From Acholoe squamosa (taxonomy: Eukaryota > Annelida > Polychaeta > Phyllodocida > Polynoidae): DNA of 64,000 nucleotides. The notes under the pieces are model-generated. The model did no database searches, was not told where the DNA came from, and saw only the letters and a program-made list of their open reading frames with translations. Positions within the stretch are counted from its first letter, which is position 1. Every line of letters starts with the position of its first letter. The position numbers and the translations under genes were made by a program. Below, piece by piece: positions 23,035 to 35,765 of the stretch. Location: contig OX439040.1 in NCBI GenBank assembly GCA_949317995.1, forward strand, positions 55,586,089 to 55,650,088, read 5' to 3'.

Positions 23035-26000
23035 GACACTGTATGCCCCTTTCAGGCCAATTGCAGCCGATTCTGGCATTGTCTTTTCCTGTTGTTGGCT
23101 ATTTGTGAATGAGGGTGGCTAGTGGAAATTGGCCTTAATGCAGTGCTACTTGCATTAGAGTTAGTGATAGTAGTGGTCCGGCCGAGTCCTACTGATAGAT
23201 CTGCGTATATTATTCAGAGGCATACTATATGTGATAGTTTTGTAACGGTAGTTAGCCTAGGGAAGTGTACAAAGAAAACGGTTGTGCTATTATAGGTTTT
23301 TCATACAAAGTCACACAGGCTTCCGTGAAATACTGCTTATCACTCAGCCCGGTATTTGTATAAAAGGATTTTTATGAAAATATCTAGCGTCGGCAGATAT
23401 TGAACGCTTAGTGAATGGCATACAGAAAGAAATGAAATTGGCACTACAGCTCTCTACTCTCGATATACCTTATTTTCGTGACCGCTCACACCTGTCATTA
23501 CGAACATACTTCATTTGATGCTCAATTCAGCTCGACCCACAAGCTGCGGCAGTCTGTCTTGCCTAAATCAGATTTTGGTCGAGTTTCTGGCCCTCATTAA
23601 TATGCTAATGAAGGTAGTGATGCTAGTTGTAGCTGCGACCGTGCATAAAAAGCTCGCTGTGCTGACTCAGCGTTACTCGGGGTACCCACTGGAGAGCAGT
23701 GCCAGCAGTAGCGCCCAATGCTGACGCTTCTCCTAGCGTCTGCCGCTGACGCCCCAAGCAGCGGCAGCAGCAGCAGCAGCAGCAGCGCTCAGCAAGGCTG
23801 GCTGCTGGAGCAGGGCTACTGGCTCCTCCTGTCCAGACGACAGCAGCTCAGTAGTACAGTAGACCTATTCGAGGCAGTAATCGATAAACTCTATATCTAG
23901 TATAGTAGACACCAACAAAAATCTGTCGGGCCACAGCAATCATGGCTAGAATGGGAATCAAAAATATGGAGTGGGGTGGGGTGGATGCTTTGAGTTGTCA
24001 GTACACCTTGGTGACATCCACACATCGGTTGGTGCTGCTGTTGCTGCCAATGGTAGGTAGTGCGGGGGTGTGGTGGGTGTACACACTAGATGCTTCTTGT
24101 ATCTGGAAGTGAAGCCACAATTGTGTTTACAGTCAGCCCACAGCAGTGTTGTCCCCAACACCCCACCCACTCCTCCCATCCACACCCACTGGCCACATCT
24201 TCATTTCTGTGAAACTCTAGAATACCAGACGGTGAGGCATTATTTTCATGATCCTGGTGTCACACACCTAGTGTCAAACTGTGTACAAGAAGGGAGATCT
24301 TATCGGGTATGCACTGTCTGCCTCCACTTGACTACCTACCTGTTCTAGGGATGTATACTTAGCTCTGTTATACGCAGAAAGATCCGCCTACGCTATTTAT
24401 AAAGTCTTGTTGGCCTAGTGCCAATTCTAGTGTGTACAGAAACCTATAGCAATTGAAGCCACAAGAGGTTTACTTTCTCCACTCAGCAAATCTGTTAAAA
24501 TGTCAAGTGGACGTTTCACAATAATGGTATTGAAATTATCATCGAGATCAGTTAGATGTATGGAGATGTCCCTAACAATCTATTAGAAGAAGCTGATTGG
24601 ACTAAGCAATGTTAATATCATCTGCGTTCAGATCAGGCTCTTTTCTCCTTAACAGAATCAGAGTGTACATCGTACTAGTTTGAACATTTTAAATAAGTGA
24701 TCGACCACCATGTTTCCGATCTGCATCGATGCCGTATGTTAGACACTGATAATATCAAAGACATTCCATCTTGAGACGTGGGCGATCAGATTGTGATTTT
24801 CCTTACCAAAGTAGGCCTCAAACCGTGGTAGTTTTATCTAAGTAACAAAGCTCTAATGAATCATTATTGATGAGTAATGCATATTGAGAGTTGACACTGT
24901 TTCCTGTAATAACCATTCTCACTACTTATGTATTTTCAATGATAGAATGCCAGCACCAACCTTGCCACAATTACAATGTTGATTGCGATCCACATTATAT
25001 AACAGAAAATTGGACAACAGTCATAAATTTGATTGAACAACGGACTTCCCCATCAAAATATTTTTAGGTTTAGGGCGAAGCTGGAATCAAAAGTCCCTTT
25101 TCAACATGTTTATAGGTCATTGCAGACAGAGAATGCAAAATCCAATTATCAAATCTGAAGCAGACAGACCATGCAAAACGGGAAAAATGAGGAGTAAGAC
25201 TATTTATTTCGACAACATAATTCCCAGCAGACAGTATATATGCAAAACTGAAACAAAACGAAACACACCTGTGTGTTATCGCAATTGAGCAGACAGCTAA
25301 ATGCAAAAGTTGTCCAAGATTTACTTTCATACCATGCTAGTAGGTCAGATTACTCTTGGAGAAGATGAGAGAGACAAAGTATGTTTAGTCTATGGTACAT
25401 ACAGTATTCTAACTAAAGGTGGTAAAAGAAATATGTTAGACAGCAAACGATTACAAAGAAGTATATAAAAAAGAATTAGAAAAATCACACTGTCAACACT
25501 TCTCCCGGCACTGTCTCAGCCATCTACTTTGCTATCTACATTAAGTATCTTATATAATGAACGTCTCATTTCTGTTGCTCCAGTCAGTCCCATGAAAAGA
25601 GCCTAGATACAGCCTTCACCAAGTCACCCCTCCTGACCGAGATAAATGCTGCCCATCCCTTCTCTACCACTCACTCCTCCAGGGCCTGGCTTACTCTCCT
25701 CCCACCACACCTGTTCCAGTGTGTTAGTTGCTTGCAGGCAGTAACTATTCTGTAAAAGTCAGGGTATGGGGCCGTACCAGGCAGGTAGTGGTCCGCCCTC
25801 ATACATGGTACCCCACCCCTCCAGTCACACTCTACCTAAAACTGCAGCATCCCCCCCCCCTACTACACAGCTCCTGAACTCTTCCACCTGTACATTACAT
25901 GTATTCCTCTCATTTACAGAATATGCCTCCACACAGATGATCACTATATTCTAGACGTACACAAACCCTTTGCCTTTCGCTTTATAATTGAAATACGCAT

Positions 26001-26989
26001 TTTCAGACTGGATGTATCCTATCATCCCTTCTGCTATCAAAATGACGATGTGGAATTTCCCTCTGCTTAACAATGCATAACCATACATCAATATCTTTCC
26101 ACACAAGGTTCCTATCTGAAACCAAACTACTGACTATGCTGCTTGTCCATGTACCTGGTAGTATAAACTTTTGGGTTAAAGAAACCAATCTAGATGTTTT
26201 CATTTATCATTCCTTATTGTGGTTTTACTTAGGCCAAACTGGTTTAATCTCTCTCGATCGTCTTCTATTCTGCCATCATAGTAACATCACTGCTGCAGAC
26301 AGATACTGTGTTCATGCTATAAATGATAAGGATAAAGTATAATGCTATGTGGCACGTGGCATGCTGATAATGAAAGACTTATTACAGCTGAGGGTCTGCT
26401 GAGGCTATATTATAAAAGGTTCAGTGGTTTGTTTTATATACCGTGTTAGCCTCTTCGTGCAAACTGATGAAAGTGTACACACAGTTGAGTGCAAAAGGTA
26501 AAATGGAATATGACGGTGGTTGGTGGTGGCAACTGTTACCAGGATAATAGTGTCGATGATATGGTGCTAATAGATGCATAACTCGCAGTCTATTCATAGA
26601 TATAGTCGCCCGGGTTACGTCATATTTGTATGTTTTGTAAAGTCTGAATAAAATGATATTTGAATATACAACTGGCGTCCTTTTCTGTTGGATATCATGG
26701 CTTTGTTGAGGTCATCACTGCATTTAAGATTTAGGCTAGCGTGCACCCATTTCCGTACGCTAGTCCCCGGGGCTAGCCTCTGACGTGAATTATGTTAGAG
26801 GTAGGCGATCAAATTATATTACACAATATGGTCTGTTATTAATGAAAGCTTTTTGAGACTCAAAACATTAGACAAAATACGTTTCTACATGATAACGTTA
26901 AGAAACGTTCACGCATACATGTCCCACAGCCAAATTATAGTATCCTTATTTTGAAATACACATGCTTTCTGCCATCATACGTTTGGAAG
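23035..26989. other. Intergenic, no gene seen
   Basis: Nearly 4 kb without a supportable gene. A CAG triplet run lies at 23758-23788. CATTAATATGCTAATG at about 23597 combines TAAT cores with a POU octamer-like ATGCTAAT. A canonical AATAAA lies at 26647-26652 without an attached gene. The frame at 24070-24348 has no domain. Confidence 0.5.
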
Positions 26990-27495
26990 ACCTCTTTTTA
27001 TGATGACCTCTTTTGATAAGGGCAGGAAACCGGCCTGCTATTTTATGACTGGTCAGAATGCACCAGGTGTTGCATTGATTAAGCTTGGAGGCTGTTACAA
27101 AACCGGCTCCTAATTGTAATATTAAGTGTAGATTATCACTATACCATGAAAGATACTTTAGCTGGGGTATTTGATGCCAATTGTCAAAAGAAACACACAG
27201 ACTCTTTTAAAAGTCATGTGTGAGTAGAGCATTTGTCTGCTGTTGATCAGTGCTTTACAGTAAATGATGTGATATATTTGGGCTTTTTATTCCATATATA
27301 AAGCCTACCAAAAATGTCAACATGAAAAATAGGGTGGTCTTTTCTTGAAACAACATACACAGGCGCCTAATGAATGGCTAAACTCCACTGCGGGTATTTT
27401 ATTAGGTGATAGTGCGATCTTATAGGCACGGAGAGATTTCTTTTTCTGTTGTGGTCATCCTGCCCTTATCAATAGGCACGGAGAGATTTCTTTTT
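26990..27495. repeat. Repeat cluster with 32-bp direct duplication
   Basis: TTGATAAGGGCAGGA at about 27014 recurs inverted at about 27457-27472, bounding a possible 460-bp element. A sequence beginning ATAGGCACGGAGAGATTTCT is present twice, at about 27421 and 27471, on either side of the right inverted end, which points to a local duplication. Confidence 0.4.
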
Positions 27496-27791
27496 CTGTT
27501 GTGATTTTGAGACCTACCCTGAATTGGCCCGGGATCTAACTACCGTAGGGTGTATAGAAGTTATAGAACACAAGCAATCTTTCACGATTTTAGCCCTTAG
27601 AATACATAATTCACAGAGATATAAACATCAACAAAAGCAAAATATTAGATGAGAAAATGCAACAGCGTCCTTGTGTTCTATGCACCCTCTGTAGTTATAT
27701 GCCTTGCGAATTTTGGGTTGGTCTCAAAATCGCAACAGATTCAAAATGGTAGAGATATCTGAGCCATTTTTTGCCATGTGGGATTTGACCT
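27496..27791. mobile_element. AGGTCGAATCCC-family MITE, left-truncated
   Basis: Matches the family body (GGGTGTATAGAA, ACACAAG, CTTGTGTTCTATGCACCCT, AAATCGCAACAGATTCAAAA) and the right terminus GCCATGTGGGATTTGACCT. The left terminus is missing. See 50033-50399 for the intact layout. Confidence 0.65.
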
Positions 27792-28695
27792 ACACATTAT
27801 TCTAATAATTGTCCTCCTACCAAAATGGGCCTCATAGACCTACAGTGGGGTTTAGCCATGAGAAATGTCCTGGAGTGTGTACAATATTTAAGACTTTGGA
27901 AAAAATGTATTATTTTGAAAGGAAAATTAATGTCGACAAATTCCCCACAATTTTGGTAAATTTCACCCTAATGTAAATTTAACTATCCCAAATAGTGTGG
28001 GGGTAAAACACAATGCATCATCCCCCCCACACACACACACACAGCTAAGATAGTCACCCACAGCTCAATCTACACAGCACAGGCAAGTCATGGACTATGA
28101 CTTCAGACACCAAACTCCTGGTGTTTTTAAAGCTTACAGGCATTGGGCGGCATAAGAATTCTCAGTGGCACCCAGCCACTCGGTCTAGGAGACTGCTGAT
28201 ATCTCAGGATATCAGTGGAACAGAAACTCTTCCATGAGCGGCTCATCAGGGCAATGAGAAACTCAAGAGGTAAACAGGTGGGTCTATTTAGAGGAGAGAG
28301 ATTAATAATTTAAAAAAAAGGGTCTATTTTGAAATCCACCTACAGCAAATAGCATGTATACATGTAAATAAAGGGAATTGTTGATGCAGCATCTAAAATA
28401 CAAATGCATCTATCAAATACATAGAATTATTAGGATCAGAGGCTCTGTAGAAGCATGAACTGCTAATTCAATGATTATTACGCATCACCAATAGTAAAAG
28501 CATTGGAGTTCACAGGGTATTATTGTACCTCTATTGCCTTGGATAGCACCGGGGATACCACCTCATTGAAGAATGCCACACACAGGATGCTATTGGCAGG
28601 TTAGATGATTTGAGGACAACATACGCCTACCCTATAATGACGCAGGCCGATCAGTATAGTAATTGTCTCTCTGATTACATCCCCTGCAGGTGTCA
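27792..28695. other. Intergenic, no gene seen
   Basis: AT-rich sequence with a short (CA)n run at about 28027-28042. No gene or bounded repeat was recognised. Confidence 0.5.
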
Positions 28696-28869
28696 TCTAA
28701 TAACGTCACTCTGGTGAAGTCACAACTAATGACGCAGACGTGACGTCCTCGGACATACACTTTGATAAACAATTGATTGCCATGACGTCTGCGGATATAT
28801 AAATGTCGGAGTGCTTGCCAAAGGTGAATGTAGGTGCAAGGCAGCTGCTCAAGACAGTATGATACCTGG
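28696..28869 (+). promoter_or_regulatory. Candidate promoter with CRE-like cluster
   Basis: Four CRE/ATF-like sites precede a TATA box: TAACGTCA (28701-28708), ATGACGCA (from 28729), TGACGTCC (28741-28748) and TGACGTCT (28783-28790), then TATATAAA (28796-28803). A start near 28827 would give a short noncoding exon ending at the donor-like GG/GTATGT (28870). This mirrors the exon 1 layout of the verified gene near 58.7 kb. No coding exon downstream was found. Confidence 0.35.
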
Positions 28870-29073
28870 GTATGTATGATATTGGACTGGGGCGGGAGAT
28901 CATCCCGCCTAGTTGATTCATCCCGCCTACTTTATTTACCATCTGTTTTTATCTTTATGACGAAAGGTGCAAATTGAAAAAGTGCCTACCCACATGTATA
29001 CTCTTGGTATTGATGTTAGACGTCAGATGGGTGGGGCCACTTTGGTTATACAATGCAGTAAGGTTACAGCTAT

Positions 29074-30904
29074 AAGGCCAAATCCTACAACGTGAAAATG
29101 GTCGGGAATTCATTGTGAAATAGGATATGTGGGTGCTTAGCCGATATTGGAGTGGTAATATCATCTAGGGAAGACCTATAAAGGCTATGAATCCCTGTCA
29201 AAGTGCTGGTATTTAGGGAGTATAGTAGGCCTACATCAAAAGTTTTTGATATTTTCTTCACAAAAGGCCAAATCCCACAATGCGAAAAATGACCATATAC
29301 CCTTGTGATTTAGGAATGCAGTGGTCCTTAGCCGATATTGGAGGGGTAATACCGTCTATGGAAGGCCTATAATGGCTAAGAGGCCTTGTAAAAGTGTTGT
29401 TATTTCAGGAGTGGATCACATCAAAAGTTTTTGATATTTTTTCCACAAGAGGCCCGAAATCTTTGTGATATACTGAAATCCCCCGTGATTTAGAGGAAAA
29501 CAAGAATTTCTAGTACATCACAAGAGGTCTGTTTTGGATAAATCAGGACCCAAGTTCCACACACTATAGTCATAAGAATGTTCTTCTTGTGGTTTGTGCA
29601 TGTTTCATTACATGTATTGCACAGTCTATTTATAAATTTAAAGGTCTAGACTATTGCAAACATAAGAATTCAGTGATATACAACCGTGTTTTTGATATCA
29701 AACTCTCCTTCTCTGTGAATTAAAGTAGCAACTTGTCAGTAGAGTAATATATTTCACAGAGATTTCCCCTCCAATATCGGCTAACAGTGGGATTTGGCAA
29801 AGGTATGGGTGTTAGGGCAAACCTTGTGATTTAGGATATTGACAAGAGTACAAGGCTGCCGATATTCAAAATCACAAACATTTTAGACCCATTTTTCACA
29901 TAGTGGGATTTGGCCTAAAGGGCGAGAAATCTCTGTGATAAGGCCAACTCCCCCTACACGAAAAATGGGTCTAAAAAGCCTGTGATTCTGGATATCGACA
30001 GCCTTGGAGTCTTGTCAAAAACAAAATTCACAAGGGTTCCCATACCACTCCTACCTTTCTCAAACCCCACTACTAGCCACTATGGGAAGGGAAATGTCTG
30101 CGATATTCATCTGTGTACTGACTAGTTGCTACTTTGATTAACAAGTACATCATTCTTATGGCTATAGTGTGTGGAACTTGGGTCCTGATTTATGAAAAAT
30201 ATACAGACCTCTTGTGATTTACTAAAGATTCTTGTTTTCCTCTAAATCACAGGGAATTTCCCTATATCACAGAGATTTCTGGCCTCTTGTGAGAAAAAAT
30301 ATCAAAAATTTTTGATGTATTCCACTCCTGAAATAACAACACTTTGGCAAGGGTTCTTAGCTGTTATTGGACTTCCTTAGACAATACTACCACCCTAAAT
30401 ATTGGCTGAATAACAACATATCCTACATCACAAGGATTTTCTAACTATTTTCGCGTTGTGGGATTTGGCCTATAGACTCAAAATCCCTGTGATTTAGAGG
30501 AAAACAACAGTTTCTGGGAAATCAGAAGAGGTGTGTCTTTGATAAATCAGGAGCCAAGTTCCACATACTACAGTCATAATGGGGTTCTGCTTGTGATTTA
30601 TGCAAGCTACATTTGTTTATGTTTTGCAGGTACCATTGTAAACCACAGAAAATAGTCAGAGACAACTGTGATTTTAATATCAAATACCCGGTACGCTATC
30701 TCTGTGGATCATTCTAGCAACTCATCTGTGCAGTAATGAAAATCACAGAGATTTCCCTGCTACTATCAGCTATAGTCGCATTTGCAGTGGTAAGAAGTGC
30801 AGTGAGTACCCTTGAGATTTAGGAAATTGGCACGAGTCCAATGTTGCCGATATCCAGAATCACAGACATTTCAGACCCATTTTTCACGTAGTGGGTTTTG
30901 GCCT
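29074..30904. mobile_element. AGGCCAAATCCC-family element with nested copy
   Basis: The outer element, ends AGGCCAAATCC and GTGGGTTTTGGCCT, corresponds in reverse orientation to the copy at 60037-60664 but is split in two (29074-29264 and 30472-30904). The gap is filled by the related palindromic element at 29265-30471. The body consists largely of AAATCACAGAGATTT-like words in both orientations. No coding capacity. Confidence 0.7.
29265..30471. mobile_element. Nested palindromic MITE
   Basis: A 1207-bp near-palindrome with termini AGGCCAAATCCCACAATGCG and GCGTTGTGGGATTTGGCCT. Inner arms (about 29400-29640 and 30095-30330) share GGACCCAAGTTCCACACACTA, shortened here as GACCCAAGTTCCACACACT, and AAGTTTTTGATATTTTT. 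It is inserted in another member of the same family. Confidence 0.7.
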
Positions 30905-31032
30905 ATAGACCAGCTGTGTGTAGTAAACTAATGGGTGTGTATAGTAGTCAGGTAGCAGAGTTGGTTGTACGGTTAGCAGTCAGTAGAACTGTGTGTATGT
31001 GTATATAAATGAACACAGACATCATGGACTGA

Positions 31033-31105
31033 TATATAAATTAAGGTACAACATTGGTGCTGCTCCAACAGTGGTCTGAGCTGCTCTCTACAAGCAGTAC
31101 TGTAC
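31033..31105 (+). promoter_or_regulatory. Candidate TATA promoter and first exon
   Basis: TATATAAA at 31033-31040 is followed, about 43 nt on, by CTGAGCTGCTCT (31076-31087) and by a donor-like TAC/GTAAGG at 31106. The arrangement resembles the 28.8-kb candidate. No coding exon could be linked. Confidence 0.25.
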
Positions 31106-32366
31106 GTAAGGTCAACCACCGATAGTTAGACTAGGGGGTTAACTTAGGGTGTATGGCAAAAAGCCAGAGAATAGGGCCCTTGAATTCCAATACTAAAGTA
31201 GAACTTAGTCAGATTGTCAGCTTGTTGATGAACCAGAATAAGCAGTGATGGTGATTATAATATAAGTTGTACATTCTTGGATGTAACCTTTGAGATTGGG
31301 TAAACTTTAAATTCCAGCTAAGCAAATAATTATTCGGCATATGGGATAAAAAAAAACACGCAATATTCAACTGATATTAGATTCTTAGATTCAAGTTGAC
31401 TTTAGTAATACTTGCCCTAGAAATATATATTATTCTAGTCCACCTCTCTGCTGTACTTTAAATAAAAACTATAAGCTTAGAGCAGCTGAGACCCCTTTCC
31501 ATCCCCGACCCTCATGACATCTCCTCTTTGAGACGTATAGATTATTGATTTCAGATAGACCTACGTACATTAATATTTTATGTGTTTTTATATTGCTTGG
31601 AGAATTTGGTTGTGCTATTCATATACTCCACCGACTGACTTCTATGGAATCAACACACAGAGCGGAAGGAGACACGGTATAGTGCATTGATATATAAATA
31701 ACTTCCTCCTGAGTATTGAGATCATTGAACGTCCAAGACATGGTGATCTGTGGGAGGTCTCTGATGGCTGCGCAGGGTATCGGCCTATATACTGCTACTG
31801 GAGGAATAGATCTACACGTCTTCCTGGGATGCCTCGCCCTATCGCCTCCAGGGTTCCCAAATACTTCGGATACCCAGGAAATGTCACGGCCGTGTCAGTC
31901 CTGGCCCTAAGCCACTGACATAGATAGGTGAAGGAGCCATGTACACCCCTCCCCTCTCCTCCTCATGTCGCCTATAGCCTTCTGGCTGCAGAAACCATGC
32001 TGGCTCCCAAAGCAGAACAATGTGCCAGTGTCATTCCCAAATGCCAACTCCTTGATGCTATATACATATGGCAGACAGTGTGAGGAGATGGCAGAGCTTG
32101 GTTATTTTTGCTCTTGTACAGCACACTATACACAGACTCCTTAGTGTTGATTAAGGTTGCCAGCTAGAAGTGGGAACTCCCGGGGAAGCTCCCTTGTCCC
32201 TTATATAAGGGACCCAATAAAGGGTTTGTGGAGCATTGGTATAGTATTATACATTGTATATATGATTTTCAATCCGGGTCAACCAATCTTAGCTCACCAA
32301 CATTGCACTTGATATGCCAATCGTATACAGCAAATGTCTGTTGTCACTGTTATTGGCCAAGGGTAT
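31106..32366. other. Intergenic, no gene seen
   Basis: No supported gene. The frame at 31716-31910 has no domain. Another TATATAAATA lies at about 31690. A gene-scale signal is absent. Confidence 0.5.
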
Positions 32367-33265
32367 ACTGCAAAAATGGTGTTTAGATCCTAAACACAAT
32401 TCTAAACATATTCTTGCAACGTTTTTGTAATCACATTAATTTCCTAAACATGTTTAGCCAAACAATGTGCTTAGCTCAAGTGTTTAGAAATGTAGGTGTT
32501 TAGGTTAAAACTTTTGTGTTTAGATATATGAATTTTTGTGTTTAGGTGTTTATGAATTTTTGTGTTTAGATGTTTAAATGATTTGATGGAGATTTAAGGT
32601 TTGCAGACATGTATGCATTAAAAAACAGATATATATATATTTTTTTTCATTTACTGGGGGGGGGGGACATCAGCAGGTATTTACTTGTCAAAGTCTCCAA
32701 AGATGTCAGCCACAGTTATACACGTGTACATATAGTACACACTGCATCAGAATGAGAGACTTGAGAAAGTACAACAGCTTGGCAGGAAGGAAATTGCCTT
32801 ATTTATTCCAGAATAACATCAAATATGTGTCAGTCATGGATTTTATTGATTATTTTATGGTAATGATGGTGGCATGAGGTGAATCTAGTCAATTTTCTAT
32901 TGCCCTTTCTATTCACATGACATTCTATGAAATGAAACCATGATAAACATGGGCTTTGGGGACATTTGTCACAACAATTCATTATAACTGTGTGCAGATA
33001 GTCCAGTCAAAGGTAGTGCTGCTACCTGGTGTGGATTCAACATCCAAGTATCTAAACATATTGATGTTTAAATCTAAACACCTATTATTCAACTGTCTCA
33101 ACTCTAAACATCTAAACACGTTTAGCATAAATGTTTATGTAGTTAGAATAAAAGAGTTCATTTCCTAAATGTGTAGTCGATGAGACACCTAACTGACCTA
33201 TATGTTTAGGTTTTAAACGTGTTTAGACCTAAACATGTTTAAAATCTAAACACCATTTTTGCAGT
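32367..33265. mobile_element. TGTTTAG-iterated inverted-repeat element
   Basis: About 900 bp with termini ACTGCAAAAATGGTGTTTAG on the left and the matching inverse on the right, with GTA just outside both ends. Both end regions consist of TGTTTAG and CTAAACA words in mixed orientation, and the centre (about 32600-32990) is less repetitive. A DNA transposon derivative is the best reading. No transposase frame. Confidence 0.65.
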
Positions 33266-33496
33266 GTACCAACGAACATATATGCATTTATTTAACTGTC
33301 ATTGGTCATAGGTTGAGACTCTAAATAAGATAGGTATTAACTGTGAAGATAAGAGCCCATCTGGGGCTCCCTACTACTGGCTCAAATTGGCCCATTTATC
33401 TGATACAGGGTTATTTTACTGAATATGCTTTCCTTTCTTTGCAATTTTCACATTGAAAATATCCTAGTTATATTGTAATGTTTCAATGATCTTCTC

Positions 33497-33561
<65 letters not shown>

Positions 33562-34827
33562 ATGTGTGTGTGTGTGTTTTGACTTTCACCATTGCCCAGG
33601 GATATAGAGCTCCACTCTCTCAGCCCATGGTATCCCACCCTCCCCGCTGGGGAGGGTCCAGAAAATTTGATAGGTTTTATGAAGATGTTTTGTAAGGGTT
33701 GAAAATTTCTAATCCCATGATAAATAGTAGTGTGGTGTGATGCACGCCGGGGCGCACGTTTCAGGTACCAGGCACCATATAGTGTAGAGGCAGTGCGGTA
33801 CGTTTGGGAAACTTGTCTATTTTACTACGTGAGCTGCTCGTAAGGGCAACTCTCATGAGTTTGGTAGGAGTCGTGCATTTCTCTACGTCATCGTTCTACA
33901 AGATATCACTCCTCGAGGAAAACATATCAAGTGGTTGCTGTTTCAACTCCCTTGTCTTAACTTTGTGCGGAGTTTTTTCCCCAAAGATGATAATGGGTAT
34001 TTTAAGCAGCCTAAGCCGTGAAGACATAGTCTAACATCATATTTCATGTCAGATTTTGTAAGAGTTTGTGGGAATTGACCAGCAGCACCTGGCTGTGCAC
34101 GTCTCTCTCCTTGGTACTCAGGGTCTGAGCTGGCGTGGAGCTGCTCGGAGTTGAACCGTACATGTTGCACGCGCCGTTTGAAGTGCTGCCTCTCAGCTGT
34201 CTTGTTTTACTTCCACGCTGATTTAAAGAGAGCGCTGCCCTGTCTTCTAAAGCACAACCGTAACTTAAGACAATCTACCCCAGACACAAGGTTAACGCTT
34301 ATCAAAGTTTCTCACTGGTATTCCCTCCATACTGGAAATGAAATTTCATTATTTTGGCACATTATTCTCTGAAGACCAACCTTCATGGTGCACACTTGTA
34401 TTCTAGGCTTCCCAATGGAGCCCCAGATAGGAATTGCACAAAATATTATTCTTATGTTCTTACACCCACTAGAACGCTCTTGCACCCGCACCAATCTTCT
34501 TGCAATGGCGTGCACAATATATACTTGCATCCGCAAAAATGTTCTCACATCTACAAGAACGTGAACGCTCTTGCACCGTGTAAATATTGGTATGGAGGCA
34601 GGTGGTATATGGAGGCTATAACTACCCTCAAGGTTGCGGATGCAAGAGTGCTATGGGATTTTGAATTCTGAAAATTCATCAATTAGAACTTAGGTTATGT
34701 CCTTTCAAAATTATAAAGGAAACAATGTTCATGTTCCTTTTTTATGGGAAGAATAATTATTCTTGCAAATGCAAAAAAAGAAAAAGATTTCTGCGGCCAC
34801 AAGAACCGGGTTCTTGTAACCAAATTG
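33266..34827. other. Intergenic with microsatellites
   Basis: Contains (TA)n at 33501-33558 followed by (TG)n at 33563-33576. At about 34440-34570 and 34640 a TTCTTGCA/TGCAAGAACG word recurs in both orientations, perhaps a decayed iterated-motif element. Frames at 33804-34034 and 34354-34671 show no domain. Confidence 0.5.
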
Positions 34828-35178
34828 CAGAGGCGTAGGAAGCAAATCTTCATTGGGGGGGGGGCCCAGTGGGGGCCCCACCTTGACCAGCTTGAATTGT
34901 CAGCTTAAGTGTAATAGCGCCTATACATTCCTATATAAAATTTGTATAGAAAAGTGATTTTTGATGAATTTTAGATCTGATTTGAGGTTCAGGGCCCCAT
35001 TTTCCCTATCCCATTGCTATATCAATCTAATTTGAGATGCAAAATTTTAGCTCCTTGTTCAATGCATTATAAATTCTTGGTAGATTTTTTTTGGGGGGGG
35101 GCAGACATACTCAGGCCCCACCTCCTTTATGATTGGGGGGGCCCTGGCCCCCTGCCCCCCCCCTTTCCTACGCCCCTG
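34828..35178. mobile_element. hAT-like MITE with 8-bp target duplication
   Basis: Termini CAGAGGCGTAGGAAGC and, inverted, CAGGGGCGTAGGAAAG. Flanks are CCAAATTG (34820-34827) and CCAAATTC (35179-35186), a 7-of-8 match, as expected for the 8-bp duplication of hAT elements. The G-rich left and C-rich right halves fold back. Same family as 7868-8004. Confidence 0.7.
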
Positions 35179-35765
35179 CCAAATTCGAAATCTATTAAGT
35201 TGACGAAAAGTTGGGATGACATGTCTGGCCAAAATTGCGGTTTTTATAGGTCTTAGTTGTCGGACAGCCAAAGGAGTAAATTTATCACATATAATCATCA
35301 TGTTTACAGACAATAAAGATCATTTCTTCTCTAAAAACCTCTGCCCCCACCCGGTAATAGCTTCTAAGCAATGTTGTAGGAAAGTTAGGAGCTTCTTTAT
35401 AGAGATTCTCTTTCTCCTCCCTGAGTGGAGACGCGTACACACCCGTTACCTGAAGTGTAATCGGCCACAGATGGTGCTTTCCTGCTAGTGCTCGTCCTGA
35501 TGAAGATGAAAGGTTAAAGCCTGGACACTCTATCTTAGCCTGACAGTTTGTAAACGTGATTGACCCTGGCCCTAGCTTTCTCCTGTCCAACTCCTCTACC
35601 AATCACCATCCTCCTCCTGCTCCCCCTCCTCCGGCATAGTATTTCTGTCTAGCCGCGTAGGCTTACTTCGTATATCAGTTCGCAAGGGGAAAGTATATAT
35701 GCTATATAGTATAATGGATTACATGTACACTTAATTTGCAAGCTATACTGGCCATGGTGCTCATG
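35179..35765. other. Intergenic, no gene seen
   Basis: The minus-strand frame at 35285-35602 (105 codons) has no recognised domain, and I saw no promoter or splice context that would support it. Nothing else noted. Confidence 0.45.

Noticed and set aside
31690-31910. TATATAAATA plus 64-codon frame as a gene
   Set aside because: The frame has no domain and no downstream exon; TATA-like words are common in this AT-rich DNA.
35285-35602. 105-codon minus-strand frame
   Set aside because: No domain, no promoter or splice context, and no coding-like repeat structure recognised.
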